Below, piece by piece: positions 1 to 5,618 of a stretch of DNA of 5,972 nucleotides. Numbering within the stretch: the first letter of the stretch is position 1; each line of letters starts with the position of its first letter. A program made the position numbers and the translations under genes. The notes beneath the pieces were generated by a model that saw only the letters and a list, made by a program, of their open reading frames with translations, made no database searches and was not told where the DNA came from. This DNA is from Bacilli bacterium (lineage in GTDB: Bacteria; Bacillota_I; Bacilli_A; RF39; UBA660): positions 1 through 5,972 of the forward strand of contig CAAETG010000203.1 in NCBI GenBank assembly GCA_900758895.1. The letters run 5' to 3'.

Positions 1-671
1 AATAATCCACGATAACTTGTCTGTTCATATGCCACTGCTTTTTCAATCAGCAATTCCAGATTAGCACGGCGTCGCTGTCCCATAGGCATGGCACTCATCA
101 TATCATCATAACCAGTTTCATGATCTTTTGGTTTAGATGTTAGATAACGATCTCTTAATGTTTTCATTCTTTCTTCAACAAGAACTTTTACGCGATTATT
201 AATATTATCTTTTACTTGGGTAATATTATTTTGGATCTCTCTTTTTTCTTCTTCTAAAGATTTCATTAAATCTTGGAGATTTCTTATTTCACTCCAGATG
301 CTAGGATCTTGCTCTGCTCTTTTACTTAGATCGTCTTTGGCTTTTCGATATTTTTCTCTATCTTTCGCATTTAATTCTAAACTTTTATTTAGTTCTTCTA
401 ATTTTCTAAAATCTTTTTTTTCTTCCCCATATTCTTTATCCGGTAAATTTGTTTTTTCTGGTTCTTCTAAATTTTTCAAAACATAATCTACCGCATCTTC
501 TTCTCTTATTTGTTTTTGATAATACTCTTTTGCTAAATTTAAAAAATCTTGTGTCTTGCCCTTTTTTACTCTTACTTCAGTATGAGGAACCAATTCTGTT
601 TCTAGAAGTGATAAATTTCTTCCTTCCTCAATTATTTGCAATAATGCTTGTCTTAATTCTTCTAAGTTCAT
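1..671 (-). CDS. Partial gene: coiled-coil-rich N-terminus joined in frame to an AddA-like segment
   Basis: This open frame starts at ATG 671 and runs off the left edge, giving 223 visible residues and no stop. A GGG-containing weak Shine-Dalgarno (680-682) lies 8 bases before the start, behind a good promoter, and the frame is closed upstream by a TGA. Residues 1-75 are charged and helical. Residues about 83-175 are very rich in Lys, Glu, Asp and Arg and look like coiled coil (for example KSLEEEKREIQ near 137-147). I do not recognise residues 1-185. Residues 186-223 change character and match the pattern of AddA helicase-nuclease subunits (TGY, SAMP, G-R-ANL, YEQTSYRGL). In AddA that stretch lies hundreds of residues after the Walker A helicase domain, which is absent here. 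The gene could be a natural fusion, a relic of addA fused by deletion, or an assembly chimera. The open frame is certain; its function is not. Confidence 0.75.
   Translation of the reverse strand, partial: MNLEELRQALLQIIEEGRNLSLLETELVPHTEVRVKKGKTQDFLNLAKEYYQKQIREEDAVDYVLKNLEEPEKTNLPDKEYGEEKKDFRKLEELNKSLELNAKDREKYRKAKDDLSKRAEQDPSIWSEIRNLQDLMKSLEEEKREIQNNITQVKDNINNRVKVLVEERMKTLRDRYLTSKPKDHETGYDDMMSAMPMGQRRRANLELLIEKAVAYEQTSYRGL
3..116 (-). other. AddA-like segment within the partial left-edge gene
   Basis: Codons 186-223 of the partial gene carry, in order, TGY, SAMPMG, QRRRANL and YEQTSYRGL. From memory of the family, this is the conserved block of AddA (the UvrD-like subunit of the AddAB recombination nuclease) that follows its variable middle region; AddA proteins usually read on into a GLFxFxxFIE-like sequence, which would fall just beyond the window. 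The segment is about 44% G+C by hand count, against about 28% in bases 121-480 of the same frame. Both of its Gln codons are CAG, whereas all nine Gln codons in the N-terminal part are CAA. It also has two CTG Leu codons, where the N-terminal part has none. Stronger protein conservation could explain part of this shift. Confidence 0.55.
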
Positions 672-718
672 TCTAGTATCCCTACTTTCATGCCAAAAAA
701 TATTTATCAATTTAATTC

Positions 719-747
719 ATTATAACATAGAACTTGGTGAGAAGCAA
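719..747 (-). promoter_or_regulatory. Extended -10 promoter for the left-edge gene
   Basis: On the minus strand a -35 box TTGCTT (747-742) is followed after exactly 17 bases by TATAAT (724-719), preceded by the TG of an extended -10 element (TGTTATAAT). Transcription should start near base 712, giving a leader of about 41 bases before ATG 671. The -35 box directly abuts that of the divergent promoter. Confidence 0.75.
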
Positions 748-776
748 TTGAATTTCATACTTTTTTATGTTATCAT
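748..776 (+). promoter_or_regulatory. Extended -10 promoter for the phosphohexomutase gene
   Basis: TTGAAT (748-753) is followed after 17 bases by TATCAT (771-776), with TG at 768-769 making an extended -10 (TGTTATCAT). A start near base 783 leaves a leader of only about 18 bases. That leader still contains the GAAAGAGG ribosome binding site at 787-794, six bases before ATG 801. The AGGAGG at 778-783 is better placed as promoter-flanking sequence than as the working ribosome binding site, because it is 17 bases from the start codon. Confidence 0.7.
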
Positions 777-800
777 TAGGAGGATAGAAAGAGGTTAAAT

Positions 801-2156
801 ATGAATCCAAATATATTTCGAGAGTATGATATTCGTGGGGTTTATCCAACGGAAATTAATGAAACCGTTGCTTATACGATTGGCAGAAGTTACGGCAGCT
901 ATTTAAGAGAGAAACTAAATCAAACAACATGTATTGTCTCTTATGATAATCGTCTTAGTTCACCATCCCTCGCTGCTTATCTTACGAAAGGAATTACCGA
1001 TAGTGGACTAAACGTTTATAATTATGGACTTACGACAACACCAATGCATTATTACGCTCGCTTTATTCATAATTTATTTGGTATTATGATTACGGCTAGT
1101 CATAATCCTAAAGATGATAATGGTTTTAAATTTTCTTTTGATAATCTGGCAAATGCTCGAGGTGAAATGATTGAAGATTTTAAAAATTATACTTTGGCAG
1201 GTAAATTTTTAACGGGCAATGGAACCGTTTCTAGTGGTAATATTACCGAAAAATATGTTGAATATTTGAGATATGGGGTAGAATTTGGTAGAAGAAAAAG
1301 AAAAGTTATTATTGATTTAGGAAATGGAACGACATCTATTATTGCAAGAAAGATTTTTGAAAAAGTAAATGTTGATTTTGAAATTTTATTTGAAGAAAGT
1401 GATGGTAATTTCCCAAATCATCATCCAGATCCAAATGTGGAAGCAAATTTGGAAGTCTTAAAAAAGACAGTGCTAGCTAAAAAAGCAGATTGTGGAATTG
1501 CTTTTGATGGTGATGGAGACAGACTTGGTATTGTCAATGAGTTAGGACAAGTTGTACCTAGTGATCACTATATGATTCTTATTATTCGCGATATTATTAA
1601 TAAAGTAAAAAATAAAACTTTCCTTTATGATGTTAAATGTTCCAAGGCTGTGGAAGATGAAATTAAAAGACTTGGTGGTACTCCTGTATGTTACCGGACT
1701 GGTGCAAGTTATACACAAGCAAAAGTAAAAGAAGATGATATGCCTTTTGGAGGAGAATATTCAGGACATTTTTATTTCCGTGATAAGATTGCTGATGTTG
1801 GAAGTGGCATTTATGCCGGACTTCGTTTACTCGAAATTTTGAGTAAAACCAATAAAAGTTTAAGTTCTCTCCTTTCCGATATTCCAAAATATTACAGTAC
1901 GCCAGAAATTAAATTTCCGAGTCCAGATGATAAGAAATTTGAAGTAGTTAAAAAGATTAAAGAGTTCTGTGAATTGCAAAAATGGTCTTTAAACACGATT
2001 GATGGTGTACGGGCTAATTTCTCGACTGGTTGGGCTTTAGTACGAGCTAGTAATACAGGACCTAACATTACGATGCGATGTGAAGCAAAAGATGAAGTAG
2101 GACTTAAAAATTTACAAACTATTTTTACTAATTTAGTTAATACTTATAATAAATAA
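801..2156 (+). CDS. manB: Phosphomannomutase/phosphoglucomutase (alpha-D-phosphohexomutase)
   Basis: This cytoplasmic enzyme interconverts hexose 6-phosphate and hexose 1-phosphate (mannose and/or glucose), supplying sugar-1-phosphates for nucleotide sugars used in cell-surface polysaccharide and glycolipid synthesis. At 451 residues it has the usual length of the bacterial ManB/AlgC group and all four signature sites. The N-terminal FREYDIRG is at 6-13. The phosphoserine loop TASHNP is at 98-103, with catalytic Ser100. The Mg2+ loop DGDGDR is at 236-241, with Asp236, Asp238 and Asp240. The sugar-binding loop GEYSGH is at 318-323, and the phosphate-binding RASNTGP is at 415-421. The GEYSGH loop and RASNTGP fit the dual-specificity phosphomannomutase/phosphoglucomutase class, but the preferred sugar cannot be read from the sequence. 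ATG 801 has an AGAGG ribosome binding site six bases upstream. The gene is transcribed alone from its own promoter and ends in its own terminator. No key residue is missing. The symbol follows family convention; the family assignment is firm. Confidence 0.95.
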   Translation: MNPNIFREYDIRGVYPTEINETVAYTIGRSYGSYLREKLNQTTCIVSYDNRLSSPSLAAYLTKGITDSGLNVYNYGLTTTPMHYYARFIHNLFGIMITASHNPKDDNGFKFSFDNLANARGEMIEDFKNYTLAGKFLTGNGTVSSGNITEKYVEYLRYGVEFGRRKRKVIIDLGNGTTSIIARKIFEKVNVDFEILFEESDGNFPNHHPDPNVEANLEVLKKTVLAKKADCGIAFDGDGDRLGIVNELGQVVPSDHYMILIIRDIINKVKNKTFLYDVKCSKAVEDEIKRLGGTPVCYRTGASYTQAKVKEDDMPFGGEYSGHFYFRDKIADVGSGIYAGLRLLEILSKTNKSLSSLLSDIPKYYSTPEIKFPSPDDKKFEVVKKIKEFCELQKWSLNTIDGVRANFSTGWALVRASNTGPNITMRCEAKDEVGLKNLQTIFTNLVNTYNK

Positions 2157-2177
2157 GAGTTACCCTCTTATTTTTTT
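2151..2177 (+). terminator. Intrinsic terminator of the phosphohexomutase gene
   Basis: A 9-base-pair stem AAATAAGAG (2151-2159) / CTCTTATTT (2165-2173) encloses the loop TTACC, and the 3' arm runs into a T tract ending at 2177. The 5' arm contains the last Lys codon and the TAA stop (2154-2156), so the hairpin can form only after the ribosome leaves. The stem is AT-rich, so some read-through into the next two genes is possible. Confidence 0.75.
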
Positions 2178-2222
2178 GTTTAAAAATCATTCTTCTGCTC
2201 ATACTAATTTTAGGAGGTATTT

Positions 2223-2411
2223 ATGACACAAAAAGAATTATTATATGTCGAAGATGCAATCGGACATGAACAAAACGTAGGAAAAATTATTACTGAGACC
2301 ATTCAGATGCTTCAAGATAAAAGTTTAAAAGCATTTTTAAAAAGTGAACTTAAGAAGCATCAAACTACCCTAGAAAAACTTATGGATTTATTGGAGAGTG
2401 AAGAAGCATGA
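2223..2411 (+). CDS. Small two-helix protein, partner of the coat-like protein
   Basis: This 62-residue protein has a perfect AGGAGG ribosome binding site (2212-2217) five bases before ATG 2223, which makes translation very likely. It has no signal peptide, membrane segment or cysteine. It looks like a helical hairpin: one amphipathic helix at about 8-30 containing EDAIGHEQN, a break near DKS at 32-34, and a second at about 35-60 with alternating Leu and Lys/Glu. This is the size and pattern of half a ferritin-like four-helix bundle, as in the CotF/YhcQ group of spore coat proteins, but similarity to CotF is weaker than for the next gene. Its stop overlaps the next start as ATGA, so the two products are probably made in equal amounts and may pair into one bundle. 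A structural or spore-associated role is inferred, not shown. No convincing promoter lies in the 66-base gap upstream. Confidence 0.8.
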   Translation: MTQKELLYVEDAIGHEQNVGKIITETIQMLQDKSLKAFLKSELKKHQTTLEKLMDLLESEEA

Positions 2412-2656
2412 ACGATCAATTATTAATGGAAAATGTGTTACTACTTCTTAAGAGTAATATGGAAGTTTATGTTCATGGTACTTTAGAAGCATCTAATAAA
2501 CGGGTTCATGAGGCACTACATTATGGACTTGAAGAAACACTTAAACTTCAACATCGCCTTTATCAAAAGATGACAGAATGTGGTTGGTATACCGTAAGTA
2601 ATGTTGATACCAAAACGATAAAAGACACGGTAAAAAAATTAAAAAAGAAAAATTAA
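2408..2656 (+). CDS. Spore coat CotF-domain-like protein
   Basis: This 82-residue, mostly helical protein fits the coat F family (Bacillus CotF, YhcQ and relatives). A first helix at about 2-32 contains LLLLLKSNMEVYVHGTLEAS-like spacing (LLLLKSNMEVYVHG at 11-24). A second helix spans about 33-57 with small and charged residues. After it comes the family's typical GWYTV turn (59-63) and a lysine-rich tail (KKLKKKN). In endospore formers such proteins are assembled into the coat made in the mother cell; some relatives in other Firmicutes have no proven coat role. It begins at ATG 2408 inside the stop of the preceding small gene, so it depends on translational coupling, and no separate ribosome binding site stands out. 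It ends just before a terminator hairpin. Family membership is likely from pattern; a role in sporulation is inference. Confidence 0.75.
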   Translation: MNDQLLMENVLLLLKSNMEVYVHGTLEASNKRVHEALHYGLEETLKLQHRLYQKMTECGWYTVSNVDTKTIKDTVKKLKKKN

Positions 2657-2690
2657 AAGACGGCTTTATTCAAGTCGTCTTATTCTTTAT
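2657..2690. terminator. Shared bidirectional terminator between converging genes
   Basis: The stem AAGACGGCTT (2657-2666) / AAGTCGTCTT (2672-2681) has a 5-base loop. In the plus-strand RNA all ten pairs form, with one G-U wobble (2663/2675), followed by a T-rich run to about 2690. In the minus-strand RNA that pair becomes a C-A mismatch, but the following tail is better (TTAATTTTTCTTTTTT, bases 2656-2641). The permease stop TAA (2682-2680) overlaps the stem, and the coat-like gene's stop abuts it at 2656. Confidence 0.75.
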
Positions 2691-3975
2691 TTCCTAATGA
2701 TTTAAACATCTTTCGCCATAATTTACTGGAAGAATAATTTAAAATTCCTACTTTGTAAATACGAAGTCCGTATTTATATAAGAAATAAGTTACTATTACA
2801 GTTAAAAGAGTTGATAAAGTAAGCGATAACAAGCTCATTTCTCCAATTAAGTAAAGAGTTGGAGCAATCATGACTGATAATAATGGAATATAACTTAAAA
2901 TATGAATAAATACAGAGCCATCAAACATAACTGCCATGAGAGCAACATAATAGCCTACTAACATAATAATCATAAGTGGTGTTTGAAGTTGTTGAAAATC
3001 TTCAATATTCGTCGTCATACTAGCTAGAATAGCCGCTGTAATTGCATAAGCGATAAAACTTACAATAAATAAGATAATAAGGACAATGCTACCTTTTGCT
3101 AGTAAACTAAATATTCCCGCATCACTTAACATCGTTATAATCTCACTAAACATACCTATTGATGTTGTAGATGCTGTACTTGCCAAAATATTTCTTAAAA
3201 GCATCGCAATTCCTGAATAAATTAGCAATAATATTCCTTGAATTAAAACATAGGAAATCGCTGCCACTACTTTTGATACAAAGTGTATTTTAGCAGGAAC
3301 ACTAGAAATGATAATTTCCATTCCCCTACTTGTTTTCTCATCATTTATTTCAGCGCCTAACATTTGAACCATCGTTACAATGAGAATGAAGAAAGGTACA
3401 ATTAAGACCGTTGTTACAATGGCGCCAACATTCTCTTTGGTTTCATTATTTTGAGCTTCTTCGTTTAATACTCTTTCGGTGATTTCAACTGGGCTTGATA
3501 AAGAGGCAATTTCTTCTTGGGTTAGGCCACTTGTACTTAGAACGAGTTCACTTTTAACTGCATTCAAAGTGCTTACAATCATTTCATATGTAGTTGTCGA
3601 TACAGCATCAAAGGATACTACTTCCCCTTCTAAATATCCTGTATTTGAAGGACTCAAAACGACAACTACTTCATCATCTATTTCTTCTTCATTGTTTAAA
3701 ATATCTTGATCTAATATAATCTCATATTCTTCACTTCCCATTTCAGAAGCTAGAGCATTAAAGTAAGTTGAAAAGGTTTCAAAAGATCCTACATGATCTA
3801 CTACATAAATGCTTTCTTTTTCTTCAAAATCGCCACCAAATAAGTTGATGAAATAATCCATGTTAACTAAAAAGACTAATAAAACTAATAGTAAAACATT
3901 AACAATCTTAAACCATTTGGTATCTATTTTTTTCTTTAAGCTATATTTTACTAAATATTTAAACTTATTTTTCAT
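2680..3975 (-). CDS. ABC-2/NatB-type transporter permease
   Basis: This is the membrane subunit of an ABC exporter. Starting at ATG 3975 it has 431 residues. A lysine-rich cytoplasmic N-terminus leads to one membrane helix (about 24-40), then a large acidic extracytoplasmic region (about 41-183). A cluster of hydrophobic helices follows at about 184-206, 236-262, 294-320, 333-352, 355-377 and 384-402, and the short C-terminal tail is basic. Directly after the second helix comes EINDEKTSRGMEIIISSVP (209-227), the coupling motif typical of NatB and other ABC2_membrane_3 permeases (usual form E-x-EKT-R-ME-hh-SS). NatAB of Bacillus subtilis exports Na+, but relatives export peptides, lipids or drugs, so the substrate is unknown. 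A GTG at 3984 would add three residues; AGGTGA at 3986-3981 favours the ATG. The start lies inside the ATPase gene, overlapping it by 11 bases, so the two are coupled. Confidence 0.92.
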   Translation of the reverse strand: MKNKFKYLVKYSLKKKIDTKWFKIVNVLLLVLLVFLVNMDYFINLFGGDFEEKESIYVVDHVGSFETFSTYFNALASEMGSEEYEIILDQDILNNEEEIDDEVVVVLSPSNTGYLEGEVVSFDAVSTTTYEMIVSTLNAVKSELVLSTSGLTQEEIASLSSPVEITERVLNEEAQNNETKENVGAIVTTVLIVPFFILIVTMVQMLGAEINDEKTSRGMEIIISSVPAKIHFVSKVVAAISYVLIQGILLLIYSGIAMLLRNILASTASTTSIGMFSEIITMLSDAGIFSLLAKGSIVLIILFIVSFIAYAITAAILASMTTNIEDFQQLQTPLMIIMLVGYYVALMAVMFDGSVFIHILSYIPLLSVMIAPTLYLIGEMSLLSLTLSTLLTVIVTYFLYKYGLRIYKVGILNYSSSKLWRKMFKSLGNKE

Positions 3976-4864
3976 ATGCTTCACCTACTAAACTCACAAA
4001 TATTTCATTTAATGATGCATCTTCTACTAAAAATTTGGTAATATCACTACCCTTTTTTACAACCTTAAATATTTCATCGACAAATTCATCACTTTCAATT
4101 TTTACAATAATATCTAGATTTTCTTCTTTTACTTCTATTACACCTTTACATTTTTTTAACGCTTCTAAGTCAACCTCGCCATTAATGCGAATGGTTTTCT
4201 TGCGATAATTCTTTTTGATTTCTTTTAAAGATCCACTTAAAACCGTTTTTCCTTTTAATAAAATTACCAATTTTTCACAGAAAAGTTCAACATGTTCCAT
4301 GCGGTGAGAAGAAAAAATAATCATTTTTCCTTTTTCTTTGAATTCTCTTATTACATCCATAAACAATTCAACATTGATTGGATCTAGTCCTGTAAATGGT
4401 TCATCCAAGACAAGTAAATCTGGTTCATGAATAATTGCCGTGATAAATTGGATTTTTTGTTGATTACCTTTTGATAATTCTTTGATTTTACGCTCTTTAT
4501 ATTCACTAATTCCAAAACGATCTAACCAGTAATCTAATTTTTTTAAAATATCACTTTCTTTCATGCCTTTTAGCGTTGCATAATAAATAACTTGATCTTT
4601 GACTGTCAATTTCGTAAGTAAGCTTCGCTCTTCGGTTAAAAAGCCAATTTTTTCACTTACATCATAACCCACCGGTTTGCCATTTAAAGTGATTTTTCCT
4701 TTGGTAGGTTCAAGTAGGCTCATAATCATACGAAACGTTGTCGTTTTTCCAGCACCGTTTACTCCGAGTAGGCCAAAGATTTCACCATCATCGATTGTAA
4801 ATGATAGATCATCGACTGCTAGAACATCTCCATAATATTTTGTTACATTTTCTACTTTTAACAT
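3965..4864 (-). CDS. ABC transporter ATP-binding protein, NatA type
   Basis: This cytoplasmic ATPase powers the permease encoded immediately downstream. It has 299 residues from ATG 4864. In order it shows Walker A GVNGAGKT (34-41, Lys40), a Q-loop region reading GFLTEERSL (74-82, with Glu where many ABC proteins have Gln, a form common in NatA-like proteins), the signature LSKGNQQK (130-137), Walker B LLVLDEP (150-156) with catalytic Glu155, the D-loop GLDP (159-162) and the switch His187 in SSHRM. The region from about 224 to 292, ending in SLNEIFVSLVG, fits the C-terminal DUF4162 domain found on NatA-type exporters rather than importers. An ATG at 4870 would add two residues, but GAGGA (4875-4871) touches it directly and stands six bases before ATG 4864. 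Substrate is unknown. The gene follows the pseudouridine synthase by 48 bases with no terminator between. Confidence 0.95.
   Translation of the reverse strand: MLKVENVTKYYGDVLAVDDLSFTIDDGEIFGLLGVNGAGKTTTFRMIMSLLEPTKGKITLNGKPVGYDVSEKIGFLTEERSLLTKLTVKDQVIYYATLKGMKESDILKKLDYWLDRFGISEYKERKIKELSKGNQQKIQFITAIIHEPDLLVLDEPFTGLDPINVELFMDVIREFKEKGKMIIFSSHRMEHVELFCEKLVILLKGKTVLSGSLKEIKKNYRKKTIRINGEVDLEALKKCKGVIEVKEENLDIIVKIESDEFVDEIFKVVKKGSDITKFLVEDASLNEIFVSLVGEAYEK
3981..3986 (-). promoter_or_regulatory. Ribosome binding site deciding the permease start
   Basis: AGGTGA, read on the minus strand from 3986 to 3981, lies five bases before ATG 3975 and within the last codons of the ATPase gene. The alternative GTG at 3984-3982 falls inside this site and has no good site of its own. 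Confidence 0.6.
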
Positions 4865-4870
4865 ATACAT

Positions 4871-4875
4871 TCCTC
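4871..4875 (-). promoter_or_regulatory. Ribosome binding site deciding the ATPase start
   Basis: GAGGA read from 4875 to 4871 is six bases before ATG 4864 and zero bases before the alternative ATG 4870. Spacing makes 4864 the better start, which also gives the usual family N-terminus MLKVENVTKYYG. Confidence 0.7.
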
Positions 4876-4887
4876 ACTATCAATCTT

Positions 4888-4898
4888 ATTTTACTATA
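4888..4898 (-). promoter_or_regulatory. Possible weak -10 element ahead of the ABC exporter genes
   Basis: TATAGT (4898-4893), partly overlapping TAAAAT (4893-4888), lies in the gap upstream of the ATPase gene. There is no recognisable -35 box at 16-18 bases and no TG extension. In such AT-rich DNA this may be chance, and co-transcription from the pseudouridine synthase promoter is equally likely. Confidence 0.25.
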
Positions 4899-4912
4899 TT
4901 TCTTCTTTTATT

Positions 4913-5560
4913 TCATCCTTTTTTACAGTATTGTGTAAAGCCAGACGGCAATTTTGCTACCCACTCGAAATGCTTATTATCTATTGTAATTGCTAGTTTG
5001 TGGGCATGCAGTCCCAGTCTTTTGATTGGATTTGTCATACTACCATATTTTTTATCTCCAATTATGGGATGATTTAAAGAAGTAAAAGCAACTCGAATTT
5101 GATTTTTCTTTCCTGTTTTGATACTCACTTTTACTACTGTATTTTTATTTGTTCTATTTATCACTTCATAGTGTGTTTCAGCAAAATCTCCTTTTTTATC
5201 CTTAGATACATAAACTTTATGAGTACGATCTTCTAATAAATAATTTTTAATGATTCCCTTATTTTCTTTTAAATTTCCTTCTAATATGGCAATATATTCA
5301 CGACTAGCTAATTCATTCCAATGCTCTTGTAATTTTTTCTTTATTTCTTCTGTTTTAGCAAATAATATTACTCCTGATGTATCTTTATCAAGTCTATGAA
5401 CAATAAATATTTTATTGGATTTATGTTTTTTCTTGACATACTCTCGAGCCATTTCATATAAAGTTTTAGCCTCTGTGCCATCACTAATGGTTAACATTTT
5501 AGAAGGTTTATTTACAACTAATATATTTTTGTCTTCATAGATGATGTCTAATTTTTTCAT
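4913..5560 (-). CDS. RluA-family RNA pseudouridine synthase without S4 domain
   Basis: This enzyme isomerises a uridine to pseudouridine in rRNA or tRNA; the exact target cannot be told from the sequence. The 215-residue protein contains only the catalytic domain. It opens with the typical IIYEDKNILVVNKPS (6-20). The catalytic motif HRLDKDTSG (55-63) carries the presumed nucleophile Asp58. REYIAILEG (87-95), GKKNQIRV (150-157, with the conserved Arg156), HPIIGDKKYG (164-173) and RLGLHAHKL (181-189) follow in family order. RluC and RluD carry an extra N-terminal S4 RNA-binding domain, which is missing here, so it resembles the short RluA-like group. The GRTHQIRVH form of the fourth motif is altered to GKKNQIRVA; Asn at that place occurs in a known branch. 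ATG 5560 has an AAGAGGT site (5572-5566) and its own extended -10 promoter. The stop is TGA at 4915-4913. Confidence 0.93.
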   Translation of the reverse strand: MKKLDIIYEDKNILVVNKPSKMLTISDGTEAKTLYEMAREYVKKKHKSNKIFIVHRLDKDTSGVILFAKTEEIKKKLQEHWNELASREYIAILEGNLKENKGIIKNYLLEDRTHKVYVSKDKKGDFAETHYEVINRTNKNTVVKVSIKTGKKNQIRVAFTSLNHPIIGDKKYGSMTNPIKRLGLHAHKLAITIDNKHFEWVAKLPSGFTQYCKKG

Positions 5561-5581
5561 AATGTACCTCTTGTTATTTCA

Positions 5582-5590
5582 ATTATACCA
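5582..5590 (-). promoter_or_regulatory. Extended -10 promoter of the pseudouridine synthase operon
   Basis: TGGTATAAT read from 5590 to 5582 is a perfect TATAAT with TGn extension. The -35 region at 17 bases (TTTTAA, 5610-5605) is poor, as is common for extended -10 promoters. Transcription would start near 5575, leaving a leader of about 15 bases that includes the AAGAGGT ribosome binding site. The promoter probably drives the synthase and may continue into the two ABC exporter genes. Confidence 0.65.
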
Positions 5591-5618
5591 CAACTCTAAC
5601 GCTTTTAAAAAGATGTTT

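Larger units (their letters stand above)
719..776. repeat. Dyad-symmetric divergent promoter (11-base inverted repeats)
   Basis: ATTATAACATA (719-729) and TATGTTATCAT (766-776) are inverted copies matching at 10 of 11 positions. They are centred exactly on the palindrome CAATTG (745-750), with 36 bases between the arms. Each arm is the extended -10 element of one of the two outward promoters, so the symmetry is at least partly promoter symmetry; it could also serve as a regulator site. Confidence 0.65.

Noticed and set aside
298..676. Plus-strand open frames of 62 and 75 codons, rich in Leu, Phe and Ser.
   Set aside because: They are antisense shadows of the coiled-coil-rich minus-strand gene: the Lys/Glu codons read backwards as Phe/Leu/Ser. 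No ribosome binding sites.
668..691. Seven-codon upstream open frame (MKVGILE) on the minus strand whose TGA overlaps the ATG at 671.
   Set aside because: It has no ribosome binding site of its own, and a frame this short arises easily by chance; the GGG inside it serves better as the binding site for ATG 671.
778..783. AGGAGG as the ribosome binding site of the phosphohexomutase gene.
   Set aside because: It is 17 bases from ATG 801, too far, and overlaps the likely transcription start; GAAAGAGG at 787-794 is correctly spaced.
1663..1887. Minus-strand open frame of 74 codons inside the phosphohexomutase gene.
   Set aside because: It lies wholly within a well-conserved gene on the other strand and resembles no known protein.
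3479..3709. Plus-strand open frame of 76 codons inside the permease gene.
   Set aside because: Ser/Thr-rich shadow of the extracytoplasmic region of the permease, with no start signals.
4865..4912. Possible terminator or regulatory RNA between the pseudouridine synthase and the ATPase gene.
   Set aside because: The gap is AT-rich with no stable inverted repeat; I see only a weak -10-like sequence and the ribosome binding site.
5591..5618. CTTTTTAAAAG-like palindrome (about 5602-5612) as a terminator for the DUF1016 gene.
   Set aside because: The stem is about five AT pairs with almost no loop and no following T tract, so it is not a credible terminator.
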